From: Phragmites australis
Lineage: Eukaryota; Streptophyta; Magnoliopsida; Poales; Poaceae
Assembly (NCBI RefSeq): GCF_958298935.1
Contig: NC_084924.1
Location: 31,035,819 to 31,099,818, forward strand
Direction: 5' to 3'
Length of the DNA stretch: 64,000 bases
In this document: positions 1 through 10,951 of the stretch, one piece after another
Numbering within the stretch: position 1 is the first letter of the stretch
How the letters are laid out: each line of letters begins with the position of its first letter
The notes under the pieces: model-generated
What the model was told of the DNA's origin: nothing
The model's database searches: none
The model's input: the letters and a program-made list of their open reading frames with translations, nothing else
Position numbers and translations under genes: made by a program

Positions 1-1497
1 AGCTGATGTCATTTGATTCTTAGTAAGTTGAGCTCTTTGGTCACTATCCGTGCTCTCATCGCTTTGCACTTGTCTTTTGCCCTTACCCTTAATCTTCTTG
101 CTCTTCTTTGGATGCGCTATTTGTTTCTTCCTCTTTCTCGTGTGTGTGTCACCTACCACTTTAGCAGCCTACCGTTGCAAATCTTTTGGGTTCACTGTGT
201 CTGTCACCAGGTGAGTTGGCAGGGGTATGTCACTGTATGTGTCCTCCTCATCATTCTCTGGGGCAGGATTTAATCTACCAGTCTCCATCCAGTCCCGGAG
301 CGGATAGTTCTCCTCGTTCAATTTGAGCTCCATAAGCCGCTAAAATGGATCATCATCAACAGTCGACCTGATGCATGCATCCAAATTATTCTGTATTCTC
401 AGGTTGTAGTTGACATATACCAACTTATGGAGCTTCTTGTAGCTTAAGCGGTTGCGAATTTTCGTGTGGATAAATGCAAATGTACTCCAGTTCCTCTCAC
501 ACCCACTAGATGAAGCGCACTGAGACACTAGGTGCCTAGCAAGCATCGTTAGTGTAGATGTAGACGAACCAAACATAGACCATCATTGCGCTGTAAGTAG
601 GTAAAGTGATATAACGTTTGGAAAAGTAGATAAAGTGATGCAACAGTTAGATATGTCAACGCAATTCGTACTAGGTTGAGTCCTGCCGTCACAAGCCATC
701 CATGAAGCGAGCGGACCAGCGAACGACAGAGACTTTGTTCGATATATTTCAACCTCAATAAGTGCTTCCACGGCAGTACTAACATTGTCATCCTCTCTAA
801 TGCCTCCCAGAGATCTTCGAACAAGTTTGGACCCGTGCCATACGCGTAGTGCCTGCGGGGGTTCAATACGGCCGCTGCAAGTTGATGATCAAAACATTAG
901 TACCATAAGTATTAGAACCATAAGCATTAGTACAATAAGAATGCAAGTGGTAGGAGTGTACCACCGGCATTCATGTAGGTCCCATTCACTAGATCATGTA
1001 TTCTGCGTTTGACAATTACCATGTACTTTTTAAAAGAATATCTATCATTGTGATACAACGAATCGTACTCCTGCTTGACAACAGTGCCTTGTCTTGATTA
1101 GCAAATCGGAGGAAGGCATATAATGGCTGAACGGAATCGACAACCATTTTAAGATTGTCTTACCATGGTAAGCTGGATAGACAACTATGTGCATATCTCC
1201 CAATATCAGAACTAATGTAACGAGACTACTGGAGCTCACTAGATGCCATCTATTGCATGAACCTATCCTTTCAACGTAGAAAGCTTTCAAGAAATAGATA
1301 GTTTGTGCCAAATCTTGTGGCATTCACCTCACCAACTCTCCACCAATCGCGATCTTCATCACTTCATGTAGCTTTGAATGATTGTACAACCATCGCGATA
1401 TGGACCTTGCACTTTGAATGATAATGTCATGTTTTCTAAATTCACCAACTGATTTCAACATTAAATTTATCGTATACGCCACATAAGGCTACCACGC
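1..1497 (-). pseudogene. hAT transposase, C-terminal half (decayed, runs off left edge)
   Basis: This is the C-terminal part of a hAT-superfamily transposase, a nuclear DNA-cutting enzyme. On the minus strand, just left of the retroelement at 1498, the frame reads the typical stretch after the DUF659 region (AYTINLMLKSVGEF). Positions 340-576 read a dimerisation-type block containing CERNWSTFAFIHTKIRNRL. The frame then continues, after a stop, into an acidic then Lys-rich tail that leaves the window at position 1. Stops and frameshifts between about 580 and 1320 make it non-functional. Its upstream parts lie at 18908-19404 and 22964-23700, separated by two retroelements. The family call is firm; subfamily was not determined. 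Confidence 0.8.
1493..1497. repeat. Target-site duplication CACGC, left copy
   Basis: The five bases before the LTR at 1498 (CACGC) are repeated exactly at 18903-18907, directly after the 3' LTR. Removing the element and one copy restores a continuous hAT reading frame, apart from one premature TAG. Confidence 0.95.
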
Positions 1498-3004
1498 TGT
1501 CGGTGAATCAGGAACCAGGGGTCCCCGAATCCCGAGGCCAGGCCAGCAATTCGCCACGTGGCGCCATCCCGCGGGGTCGCCTTCGCAAGGTAAAAAAGAT
1601 TAAGTCCCGGGAGAGGGCGCTCGAGGCCACAGTCAGTGGTCCCCGAGTACCCAGGTTCCCCGATGATCTGCAAAGTCTAAGTGCCGAGAAGGAAGTGCTC
1701 GGGGAGATATACCGTGACCCCCGAGTACCCGAGTCCCCCGACGACCAGGAAAGCTAAGTACCGGGAGAAGTGTGCCCGGGGCCGCGAGTGGTGGCCCCTC
1801 AGGCGCCCAAGTATCCCGAGGACCCACTGAAGGAAATTCCGGGAGATAGTGCTCGGGGCTGCGTGCAGCAGCCCTCGAGCACCCGGTCCCCCGAGGATCC
1901 GTACAAGCATACACGGGAGAGAGTGCTCGGGGAGGTGAACAGTAGCCCCCGAGCACTCGGTTCCCCGAGAACTAAGAAAGGGCATTCTCAGGAGTGAGTG
2001 CTCGGGGAGGTGAACAGTGACCCCCGAGCACTCGGTTCCCCGACGACCCAAGAAGCCCGTCCGTCAATGGCCCCTACAGGGGTCCACTGATGAGGTGTCA
2101 GCCAGTCAAAGACCCGAGGCCGCATTTAAGAACGCGCGTGGCCTGTCACCTCCAACTGCTCCCACCACGCTCGGTGTCAATTCCTGCCACATCCTGGCAG
2201 AAGGGCGTAGGGACATTAAATGCACGGGTCCCATCCCATGCCATCCGGCACGTCTCGGGATAACGTCGTGAGGGCCGAGGCATTCCGTTTGCCGCACTGC
2301 TGTGGCAGGAGAACAAGACAGGACGGGCACGCCGGGCCGCTCTGCGGCTACCCGGTGGGCCCTCTCCACGGCGCCCGTTGCCAGTGCATTTATGGTGACG
2401 GATGACCGAGCGTGGGGCACATTTTTCACCCCCAGTCACTTCGCACAGAGGCTATGATGACGCCCTTTCCATTTATGGTGCCTTGGAACTCGTGCCCTCC
2501 CATTCGGGGCATGCTACTGCCGGCGGGTATTTAAAGCAGCCGGCAGTACGGATAAAGGGAGGCGCTAAAAAAAAGACAAGCTGGACGAGTTAGACAATCT
2601 CTCGGAAGTGGGAAAACCCCCGAAGAAGTGAGTAGAGAAGAGAAGAGAAGATCGAGAAGCCCAAGAGCACCCAAAAAATCAACAGATACACACAGACCAA
2701 AGACCAAGGAGCCCCAGGCTCTAGGATAGAAGAACATTCCTGTAACTAGCAACATCCTTGAGGAACATTCTCAGGACATTTATAGTATCCATACAGGAGT
2801 AGGGTGTTACGCCTCCGTGCGGCCCGAACCTGTCTAAACTCCCAGTGCATTTACTTCGTTCCGCACTAGATCATTCCACCCCCACCAGCCATCGCATTTA
2901 TACCCATTTATTTCTCCGACAAACATATTCAAGATCATCCCCTCGGCCGAATCTCTAAAAAGGGGTCCCTCAGGATCCCTGCGACAGGAGTTAACTCTTC
3001 GACA
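1498..3004 (+). repeat. 5' LTR of the Tat element
   Basis: The 1507 bp repeat matches 17396-18902 along its whole length; differences are mainly transitions and are densest in the first part. U3 (about 1610-2045) holds five or six degenerate units of about 75 bp, several of which are inverted repeats around GTGCTCGGGG / CCCCGAGCAC. A TATA-like TATTTAAAG lies at about 2527-2535. Confidence 0.95.
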
Positions 3005-3006
3005 GC

Positions 3007-3024
3007 TGGCGCGCCAGGTAGGGG
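3007..3024 (+). other. Primer-binding site
   Basis: TGGCGCGCCAGGTAGGGG starts two bases after the 5' LTR. It has the expected TGG start complementary to a tRNA CCA end, and this PBS form is common in grass gypsy elements. The priming tRNA was not assigned. Confidence 0.8.
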
Positions 3025-3065
3025 AGAAGCATCCCTTTGTTTGTTTGTTTTCTCCTACAGAAAAA

Positions 3066-4658
3066 ATGGCTGACGGTCATCGTCTCCAGCGCTCTGGCTC
3101 CAGCTCCAGCGAGGAAATGGAGCCCCTCACTCTGGAGGCCCCAGTCGCTGCTGCGTCCCAGCAGCAGCCACGATCTGCACGCACGGCGTTTCCCTCTCAA
3201 GGGGACCATGGTGCTGGGTCCAGCAGGGCCGCCGCCGCCGTCGTCGGTGCACCATCCAACCCCCAGCAGGCGGCCGAAACTCCTGCCGCTAGGTCCTCGT
3301 CTAGACAGCGTAGGGCGTCGCTGCGGCACAGGCTCGCCTTTGGCGAGGTCAGTCCTGGGAGCGCGCTGCTTGCGGCACAAGCTCTCCTCAGGCACCCGCC
3401 AGTCCAGGCGATGGGGGAAACCCCGGAGGGCCGCTGGCTCTATGAAGTAGCCGCCCTAGTCGGCACGGCCCACCGCTAGGTGCTGGCCGAAAGTTCCCGC
3501 GCAACCTCACACCGCGGCGCAGCTAAGACCGGCCCATCATCGGGTGGTGGTCGCACTGGCCTGGGGGCCTCCAAGCGGAGCGCTGCCCCCCTGGCCACAA
3601 CCGGAGCTCAGGACCTCTGCTTACACCTCAATGAGCGGAGGGCCGTGGAAGACGCGCGCGTCACCCTCGAGCGCTAGCGGAAGACCCGGTAGGAGGCTGA
3701 AGCCGAGGACCAGGCCTCCTCTTTGCCAGCCCATGATCACCGGGGCTCCCCGGCTCGCCGGCGTTCACCGCCCAAGGGTGCTGCTCGCGCCGCGGGGTAC
3801 GGCACTGGCTGCTGGGCCTTCACTAGTGAGCTCCGCCGAGTCAAATGGCCCACCAAGTTCCGCCCCGAGCTGCCGGAGAAGTACGACGGGTCCATCGACC
3901 CCGTCGAGTTCCTCCAGATATATACCACCGCTGTCCAGATGGCTGGCGGCAGTGAAAAGGTGATGGCCAACTACTTCCATGTCGCCTTGAGGGGCTCTGC
4001 CCGCTCTTGGCTTATGAACTTACCCCCAGGATCCATCGGCTCCTGGGATGATCTTTGCCACCAGTTCGTGGCTAATTTTCAGGGCACATTCAAGCGCCCC
4101 GGCCTGGAGTGTGACCTCCACTCCGTCAAGCAGCAGGAGGGGGAGACGCTGCGGTGTTTTATACAGCGCTTTAGCCAGGTCTGCAACACCATCCCGCAGA
4201 TAACCCCCCACGCTATCATTGTCGCGTTCCGGCAAGGCGTCCGCGATGAGCGGATGCTCGAGAAGCTAGGCACGCACGAGGTCGAAACCACCGCGGAGCT
4301 TTTCGTGCTGGCCGATAAGTGCACCAAGGCGGCGGAGGCTCGGGCATGGCATGTTCCGCGCCTTGAGCATCCCGCCGCAGATCAGCTAGGTCCTTCCCGC
4401 TCTGACAGGCGGGAAAAGAAGAAGAGAAGGAGGCGCGAGGCTGTCCCCGTCGAGCCGGCCCGGGGCCCCACCCATGGGCCAGCCCAGGAACCCGACCGCC
4501 GGCAAGCACGCCGGGCGGCCCCCAACAGACAGCCTGCACCCGCGAGGGCTCCAGCCCGAGCCCCTCCTAGGGCTCTGGCTCCCGCAAGGGCTCCCGCTCC
4601 GGCAAGGGCCCCCGCTCCTACGAGGCCCGAGCCCGATTCACCAGACCAGGTGGCATGA
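3066..4658 (+). pseudogene. gag polyprotein of the Tat element (interrupted by stops)
   Basis: Gag forms the capsid of the retrotransposon particle. The first ATG of the open frame that reads MADGHRLQRSGS is at 3066. The same frame continues past in-frame TAG codons at 3477, 3675 and 3690. The retrotransposon gag core lies at about 3840-4370, seen in the segments KFRPELPEKYDGSIDPVEFL, LRGSARSWLMNLPPGSI and FIQRFSQVCNTIPQ. A basic, Pro/Ala/Arg-rich tail with repeated PARAPA units follows at about 4400-4650. The reading frame then changes near 4640 before the protease. I saw no clear CCHC zinc knuckle. Confidence 0.85.
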
Positions 4659-5135
4659 CCTCACAGAGTGCCGCACGGTCAAGGGCCTCATCGAGTAGCG
4701 CCAAAGGGACCGTGAGGAGCCCCGCAGGGGTGACGACGATGAAGCCGCCCCCAACAACCCAGAGCTCAGCTTCCAGGAGCCTGAGCACACCGTCGCCTTC
4801 ATCGACAGAGGCGTGTACACGCCCTCCTCCCGCTGCAGTGTTAAGACCATGCGGCGCGAGGTGTGCTCGGTGACCCCGAGCGAAGAGGCCACAAGGCCTC
4901 TGAAGTGGTCGGATGCCCCGATCACGTTCATCTTGGCCGACCACCCCGCCAGTACTGCAGGCGTGAGGCGACTACCCCTGGTAGTGTCCCCCACCATCTG
5001 CAATGTGAAGGTTAGCAAGGTGCTGATCGACGGGCGCGCAGGCCTTAACCTCCTCTCCAAGGAGGCTTTCGAGAAGCTGCAGGTGCCCTCCAGGCGCCTA
5101 AAGCCGTCGCTCCCATTTTACGGGGTGACACCCGG
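4659..5135 (+). pseudogene. pol: aspartic protease, N-terminal half
   Basis: This continues pol in another frame. An in-frame TAG lies at 4696. The segment SDAPITFILADHP is followed by the protease active-site region VLIDGRAGLNLLS (about 5020-5065). Related elements usually have DGGAG or DGGSG at this site, so the Arg is a probable damaging change. The frame stops at 5135, where a solo LTR is inserted, and resumes at 8244-8248. Confidence 0.8.
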
Positions 5136-8100
5136 TGTAACACCCAAATTCAAATTTTTGCAATAATTTAAAATTTTTCTAGGAATTTAACTTAGTGTTG
5201 CAACTTAGCTCAATAGGAAAATTAATTTCTAAAATTAACTTGGCCTAGGATAGTTGTTTGAATACATTCATGCCGTGGTAGATGCAATAAGGTTTTATTG
5301 GGTGGAAAAAGTTTGCAAAATTTCGCTAGTTTTCGCCGCTTTAAAACCTCATTGGAAAATTTGATGAAATTCAATTGGAAAAAGTTTTGGAAAATCAGAA
5401 AGCGCTCTTGGGCCGAAATCCACCTTCTCCCTCAGCCCAACCCCCCCTCCCTTCTCCCCTCTCCTTCCTTCCACGTGGGCCGCCCCGCCGAGCCGGCCTG
5501 CTGCGCTAGGCCGAGCCGCCCCTCCCGCCCTCTGATCCGCTGCCATGCAGGCCCCACCCGAGCCGAGCCGCGCCAGCCCGCCAGCTCCGCTTCTTCAACC
5601 TCCAGCGCGCCCGATCCCCTCCGCCGGCTCGCCGCCGAATCGGCGCCTCCCCGCGCCCCCTCCCCTTCCAAAATCGGATGGATTCAATGCCATAAATCCC
5701 CACCGAGAGATTCCACCCGTTTTCCCCCTTTCTACCTCTCTCTATTGCCCAATCAAAGCAAGGAAACCGACACCATTGAACGCCATGGCCGCCGGCCGCC
5801 TCTCTTCAAATTCCGGCCAATGCTCTTCCTATTTCGCGTATTTAAGCCCTCCATCATCTCCCTTGCGACGTCCTGCACATCTTGCACCCGTTTCCTCCTC
5901 CTTTTCCACTCGGATTCTTCCCCGATGCTGGCTTCTTCTTCATCGCCGATGAGAAGCTCGCCGCCGCCTTGTTTCACCGTGCTGAACCCCTTTTTAACCA
6001 TGGTCTTCGCTGTCGCAGGACACCGGGCGACGCTTCCCGACGCTCCTCGGTGTCTCTCTCGCCGCCGAACGCCATCGCACCGAGCTCCAAGGCCGCCGCC
6101 CGTTCTTCCCCGTTGCCGGCCATCACTCAGACCATCTCCGCCACTGTGAAGCCTTGGTATGCACTCCTCGTGAGCTCCTCTTCCGTTTGAAAGTTGTCCC
6201 GTCGTATTTTGTGACCGTTTGTGTGATTCCGGCGAGGTTCCGACCATTCCGCCGCTGCCGCCGGCCGCCGCCGTGTCTGCACCGCCGGTCCGAGCTCCCT
6301 CTTTTTCCCACCGTCGGATCCGTGATGGATGGCCCAGATTAGATGCACCAATACCCCTTTGCCTAACCAATTCCGTTGTGACACGTGTGTATGTTATCCC
6401 AGTTGGCAAAGAACCGCCACCTCATCGCCCACGTAAGCCGGCCACCTCAGCCTTTTTGCCTGCGTAGCAATGCCACATCATCATCCATTTACCCAGTCAG
6501 ATTTATATTTGTTTTAATTCGGGAAAAGTGGTATTTTTTGCACGTTAGCCCCTAGACTTCTTTATAACCTCATAAAAGCTATGTACTTTTATAGAAACCC
6601 CTGGATTTGTTTATAAATAAGATTTTCAGTATAAAAACAATTCGGCAATTCTCTAAAAATTCAAGTAAAATTTGCAGAATAGCCGATGGAACTTCAAATA
6701 ATCATAACTTTTTGTTCATAGCTCCGATTTAGACGATTTTTGCGCTCTAGTAATCGTAGCGTCGCGTAGGATCTATTTATAGGGTTTTCATCTAGTTTTA
6801 GGAATGTTTGATGTACTGTTCTTATGTTAGATTGTGTGCTCGTGTAGACGATTTAGTCCAGGAGTTCGGCAACTTTTAAGAGGAAGATTTTGAAGGTCCT
6901 GTGCAACACTTCGACGAAGGCAAGTGTCTTGACCATATTGCAGAACCTAGTTTTTACATAAAGCGAGTCTTTGACAAATATGCATGCAGTTTTACAAATG
7001 GGTAGTATAGCAAATACTAGTGTTAGAAATAGGTGCTTTATCCATACCAGATCATCATGTATATGCTTAGCCATGCTTTAGATGAACATGTAGCGTGTAG
7101 AATGATGAATCTTGAGTTAGGAACTAAAAATTTATATAGGAAGAATATCATGGAAACTAATGTTGTTAAGGGAGTTAACAACAAAGATAATTGGGGTTTT
7201 GGGCAAGAAAGGGCTACTTTTCCCAGCATGATTGGTTGTTTGGTAGTATACCCTTATGGGGTTATTGGAGGTCTTGCCCAGACTATTTTAAGGACCGGTT
7301 CGTGGAGCGAACACCCATGGCAAACAAGGCAACCACGGGACCAATATGGTACGGCTTGGCCTAGTAACTAGATGTTCTCCCAGGGTTGTATGAGCCAATC
7401 GGATGTGTAGATAAGGAAGGGTTACTTCCCGATTCTACCCGGCACAAGAGGGGGCTTCTGGGGTGGAGGGTTACTCCACTTATGTACGGCAATGAAACCT
7501 TAGTGGGCAAGTGCGTAACTGGGAGACTTTCTGAAAAGGCCTCGTAGTGATCTCTTGGCGCACACCCCGAAAGTGTGTAAGGTACCATCAGGTACCGGCA
7601 ACAGAGATGATCACGACTCGTGGGTAAAGTGCACAAACTCTGCAGAGTGTCAAACTGAATATTCAGCCGTGCTCACGGTTATGAGCACCATGGACCCTCA
7701 CATGATTAGTCGGGTGGGTATTTTTTTTTCTTGATTTGGGAATTGGGTTGAATTCCCGGAGGTTAAAGAAAATCTTGGTACATCTCTTCTTGGTTAAAAT
7801 AAAAATTCGTTTTCCATAGTTCAGGGCTAAAAAAAAAATCGGCTTTTATGCAAAAGAAACCCTAGATTAGGAAACCTTGTTTCAAGTCACCATATTAAAT
7901 TCACTTTTCCCCCACTTGTTGAGTATTGGAAATACTCACGCTTGCTGTTTCAGAAGGTGAAACCTTTGAAGAATTTCCTGAGGATGACTTCCCCAAGGAT
8001 GATGCCAAGTTCTAGGCTTGTGGAACTCTCGGTCGGCTGCCTGTTGGCTTGGTGCTGCACCATTCCTTTTTCCGCTGTGGTGTTCTTTTCTTTAGACCCG

Positions 8101-8243
8101 TGTGTGGTCATTTTGTATTAATTTAGCGTTGTAATAAGAAACACTGTGTCTGTTACACTAATGAAGTCGCTATATGTATGAATAACTGATCCTGGCATAC
8201 ATATAGTTTACATCTGATTTTGGTCTTAAAACCGGGTGTGACA
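5136..8243 (+). mobile_element. Solo LTR of a second gypsy-type element, inserted in the protease region
   Basis: The 3108 bp segment starts TGTAACACCC and ends GGGTGTGACA, giving near-perfect inverted ends with TG...CA. It is flanked by CCCGG (5131-5135) and CCCGC (8244-8248), a 5 bp target duplication with one change. Using the left copy, the protease frame joins without a shift. There is no PBS, polypurine tract or coding domain inside, so it reads as a recombined solo LTR. The Pro-rich open frames at 5298-6409 are GC-rich LTR sequence rather than genes. The stretch 7600-7690 resembles the LTR at the right edge of the window (about 62030-62090, minus strand), which places both in related families. 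Confidence 0.85.
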
Positions 8244-9752
8244 CCCGCCACTCCCTGCCCCTCGGGCAGGTCGTGTTGCCCGTGACATTCAGGAGCCGGG
8301 ACAACTTTCGGACAGAGAACGTCATCTTCGACGTCGTGGAGCTCCCCCTCCCCTACAATGCCTTCCTCGGGCGCCCGGCGCTCGCTCAGTTCATGGTGGC
8401 CACGCATTACGCGTACCTCATGGTTAAGATGCCAGGCCCAGCAGGCCCCATCTCCGTGTTCGCCGAGACCAGCAGCGCCGTCTCTTGCGCCGAGCAGTTA
8501 TACTCGGCCTTGGTCTCAGCTCAAGCAGAGGTCGAAGGTCGTCCAGGGGGCCCGGGACCCTCTTCATCCAAACCCCGACTCGCTGCCGACACCTTCGTTC
8601 CTACGAAGGAGGTCGTGGTGGGCGAAGACGCCTCCCAGGTCGTCTGAATCGGCGGTGACCTGGGCGGCAAATAGGAAAGCGCGCTCGTCGCCTTCCTCCG
8701 GGCTAACATCGACATGTTTGCATGGCAGCCGTCCGATATGCCCGGGATCCCTAGGGAGGTGATCGAGCACCACCTGGCTGTGCGCCCGGACGCACTTCCG
8801 GTGAAGCAGAAAGTCCGGCGGCAGGCGCCTGAGCGCCAGGAGTTCATCCGGGAGCAAGTCAGTAAGATCCTTAACGCCAGATTCATCCGAGAAGTCCTCC
8901 ACCCCGAGTGGCTGGCGAACCCAGTTATCATCCCGAAGGCCAACGGCAAGCTCTGCATGTGCGTGGACTACACCGATCTAAACAAGGTTTGCCCCAAAGA
9001 TCCTTTTCCTTTGCCCCACATAGATCAGATTGTAGATGCAACCGCGGGATGTGATCTTTTGTGTTTTTAGATGCAAACTCTGGTAATCACCAGATTCGCA
9101 TGGCCATAGAGGATGAAGAAAAAACTGCTTTTACCACTCCGGTGAGGACTTATTGCTATGTATCAATGCCTTTCAGCTTGCGCAACGCTGGGTCTTCTTT
9201 CCAACGTGCTATCCGCATCACCCTTGACTCGTAGGTTGGCCGCAACGTCGAGGCCTACATTGACGATCTCGTGGTTAAGTCCCGAGACCGCGCCACCCTG
9301 CTCGAAGATCTTGCTGAGACTTTCAACAGTCTCCGCACTACCCGCCTGAAGCTCAACCCCGAGAAGTGCGTCTTCGAGGTGCCTGCGGGCAAGCTCCTCG
9401 GTTTCCTGGTCTCCAACTGAGAGATCGAGGCCAATCCAGAGAAGAAACGGGCCATCGAGCAGATGCGACCCCCGGCTCGACTCAAGGAGGTTCAGCATCT
9501 TGCCGGCTGCATGGCGGCCCTCGGGCGCTTCATCTCCAAACTTGGGGAGCGAGGACTCCCCCTCTTCAAGCTTCTGAAGAAAACCGGTCGTTTCGACTGG
9601 ACGCCGGAGGCCGAGTAGGCCTTCCGCGATCTGAAGAAGTATCTTACCTCACCGCCCGTACTGGTGGCCCCCTCCAAGGGCGAACCACTACTGCTCTACG
9701 TGTCGGCCACTCCTCAGGTCGTGAGTATGGTGCTGGTGGTGGAGCGCGATGA
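8244..9752 (+). pseudogene. pol: protease C-terminal half and reverse transcriptase
   Basis: The protease resumes with VLPVTFRSRDNFRTENVIFD and LPYNAFLGRPAL. TGA (8645) and TAG (8672) precede the RT, which starts near IDMFAWQPSDMPGI. RT blocks include NPVIIPKANGKLCMCVDYTDLN (the fingers/palm region, about 8920-8985) and the catalytic box YIDDLVVKS at 9256-9282. One T appears to be missing from a T run at about 9063-9068, which moves the frame. Further stops are TAG 9232, TGA 9418 and TAG 9616. The connection region RFDWTPEAE and the first, gypsy-type RNase H start (PLLLYVSATPQVVSMVLVVE) follow. The copy is not functional. Confidence 0.9.
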
Positions 9753-10950
9753 GTGCTCAGGGCAAGATGCCGGGTCCCAGCTCTCGGCCGCCCCCAAGCA
9801 CTCCCAATCCTCGCAGCTCCCCATGAGCAGGGGGTCGAGCCCGAGCACTTGGCTCCTCCCGACCAAGGAGTCGAGCCCGACCACTCGGCTCCTCCCGACC
9901 AGGGAGTCGAGCCCGAGCACCTGGCCGGCCCCGACCACGTCGCTGAGCTCAGGGGCTGTAACAGGCCCTCGGGTGAAGCCACAGTCCGGGCCCACCGGGT
10001 ACAGCGCTCGATGTACTTTGTAAGTGAAGTCCTCCGAGAGGCCAAGACAAGATACCCCCAAGCCCAAAAGCTGCTCTACGCTGTGCTCATTGCTTCCCGG
10101 AAGCTGCGCCACTATTTCCAAGCGCACAAGGTCTCGGTGGTTACCACGTACCCACTGGGGCCCATTCTCTGGAACCGAGAAGGCACCGGGCGTGTCGTCA
10201 AGTGGGCGGTGACGCTGGCGGAGTTTGACCTGCACTTTGTCAGCCGCCAGGCGATCAAAAGCCAGGCGCTCTCTGACTTCGTGGCAGAATGGACGCCCGT
10301 CCTCGAGGTCGACCAAGAAGAGATTTCCGCATATCCCGGGCGCGATATGCCCGGGTACTGGATTATGCACTTCGACGGTTCCCTCACGCTAAAAGGCGCG
10401 GGGGCCGGAGTGGTTCTCACCTCCCCAACGGGTGAAGAACTCCGGTACATCGTGCAGCTGCAGTTCCGCGCAACCAACAATATGGCGGAATATGAGGGCC
10501 TCATCGCCGGCCTCTGAGCCGCGGTGGGCCTCGGGATTCGTCGCCTCCTGGTAAAGGGAGACTACCAGCTGGTGGTCAACCAGGTATCGAAAGAATACCA
10601 GTGCACGGATCCTCAAATGGTGACGTACGTGGTGACAGTCAGGAAGCTGGAGAGGCACTTCGACGGCCTGGAGCTGCGGTACATCTCTCGCCGCGACAAC
10701 GCTCTAGCTGATGACCTTTCTCGCCTGGCCTCCTCACGTGCGCGCGTCCCTGCCGGAGTCTTTGAAGAAAGACTCACACTGCCTTCCGTCCTGCCTGCTG
10801 AACAGGACGAAGGGGAAACCTCGAGCTCAATTCAGGGGACCCGGCGGCGCCCTCAGTGGGAAGCCCCGACAGGGTGCCGCCGCCCGGCGAGTGCGCTGCG
10901 CTTGCTGGCTGTTCTCAAGATGCCTCGTGGATGGAGGAGATCTGAGGGTA
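9753..10950 (+). pseudogene. pol: gypsy RNase H remainder and second (archaeal-type) RNase H
   Basis: A second frame change lies near 9740. After a repeat-expanded linker (9834-9941), the RNase H and connection region continues as [16 protein letters not shown] and ends near WTPVLE. A second RNase H follows at about 10350-10740 with its acidic residues visible: [24 protein letters not shown] and RRDNALADDLSRLAS. An in-frame TGA at 10515 splits this domain. Having both RNase H types is diagnostic of Tat elements. A further frame change occurs near 10900, before the integrase. Confidence 0.88.
9834..9941 (+). repeat. 36 bp minisatellite, three units, in the RT-RNase H linker
   Basis: Units start at 9834, 9870 and 9906. 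Each encodes a 12-residue Pro/Glu/His-rich repeat of the form [12 protein letters not shown]. The 36 bp period keeps the frame. Confidence 0.9.
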
Positions 10951-10951
10951 C

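Noticed and set aside
13..273. Plus-strand open frame of 86 codons at the left edge
   Set aside because: It is the complement of the hAT C-terminal tail, which reads in family-typical form on the minus strand.
5298..6409. Long Pro/Ser/Arg-rich open frames on both strands
   Set aside because: They lie wholly inside the solo LTR at 5136-8243 and overlap each other. Low-stop GC-rich composition explains them.
5122..8252. 9 bp repeat TGACACCCG flanking the 3.1 kb insertion, suggesting a Mutator-like element
   Set aside because: TG...CA ends, LTR-type content and a 5 bp duplication that restores the protease frame favour a solo LTR.
9644..10370. Minus-strand open frames across the RNase H region
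   Set aside because: Shadows of pol. The plus frame carries the RNase H residues.
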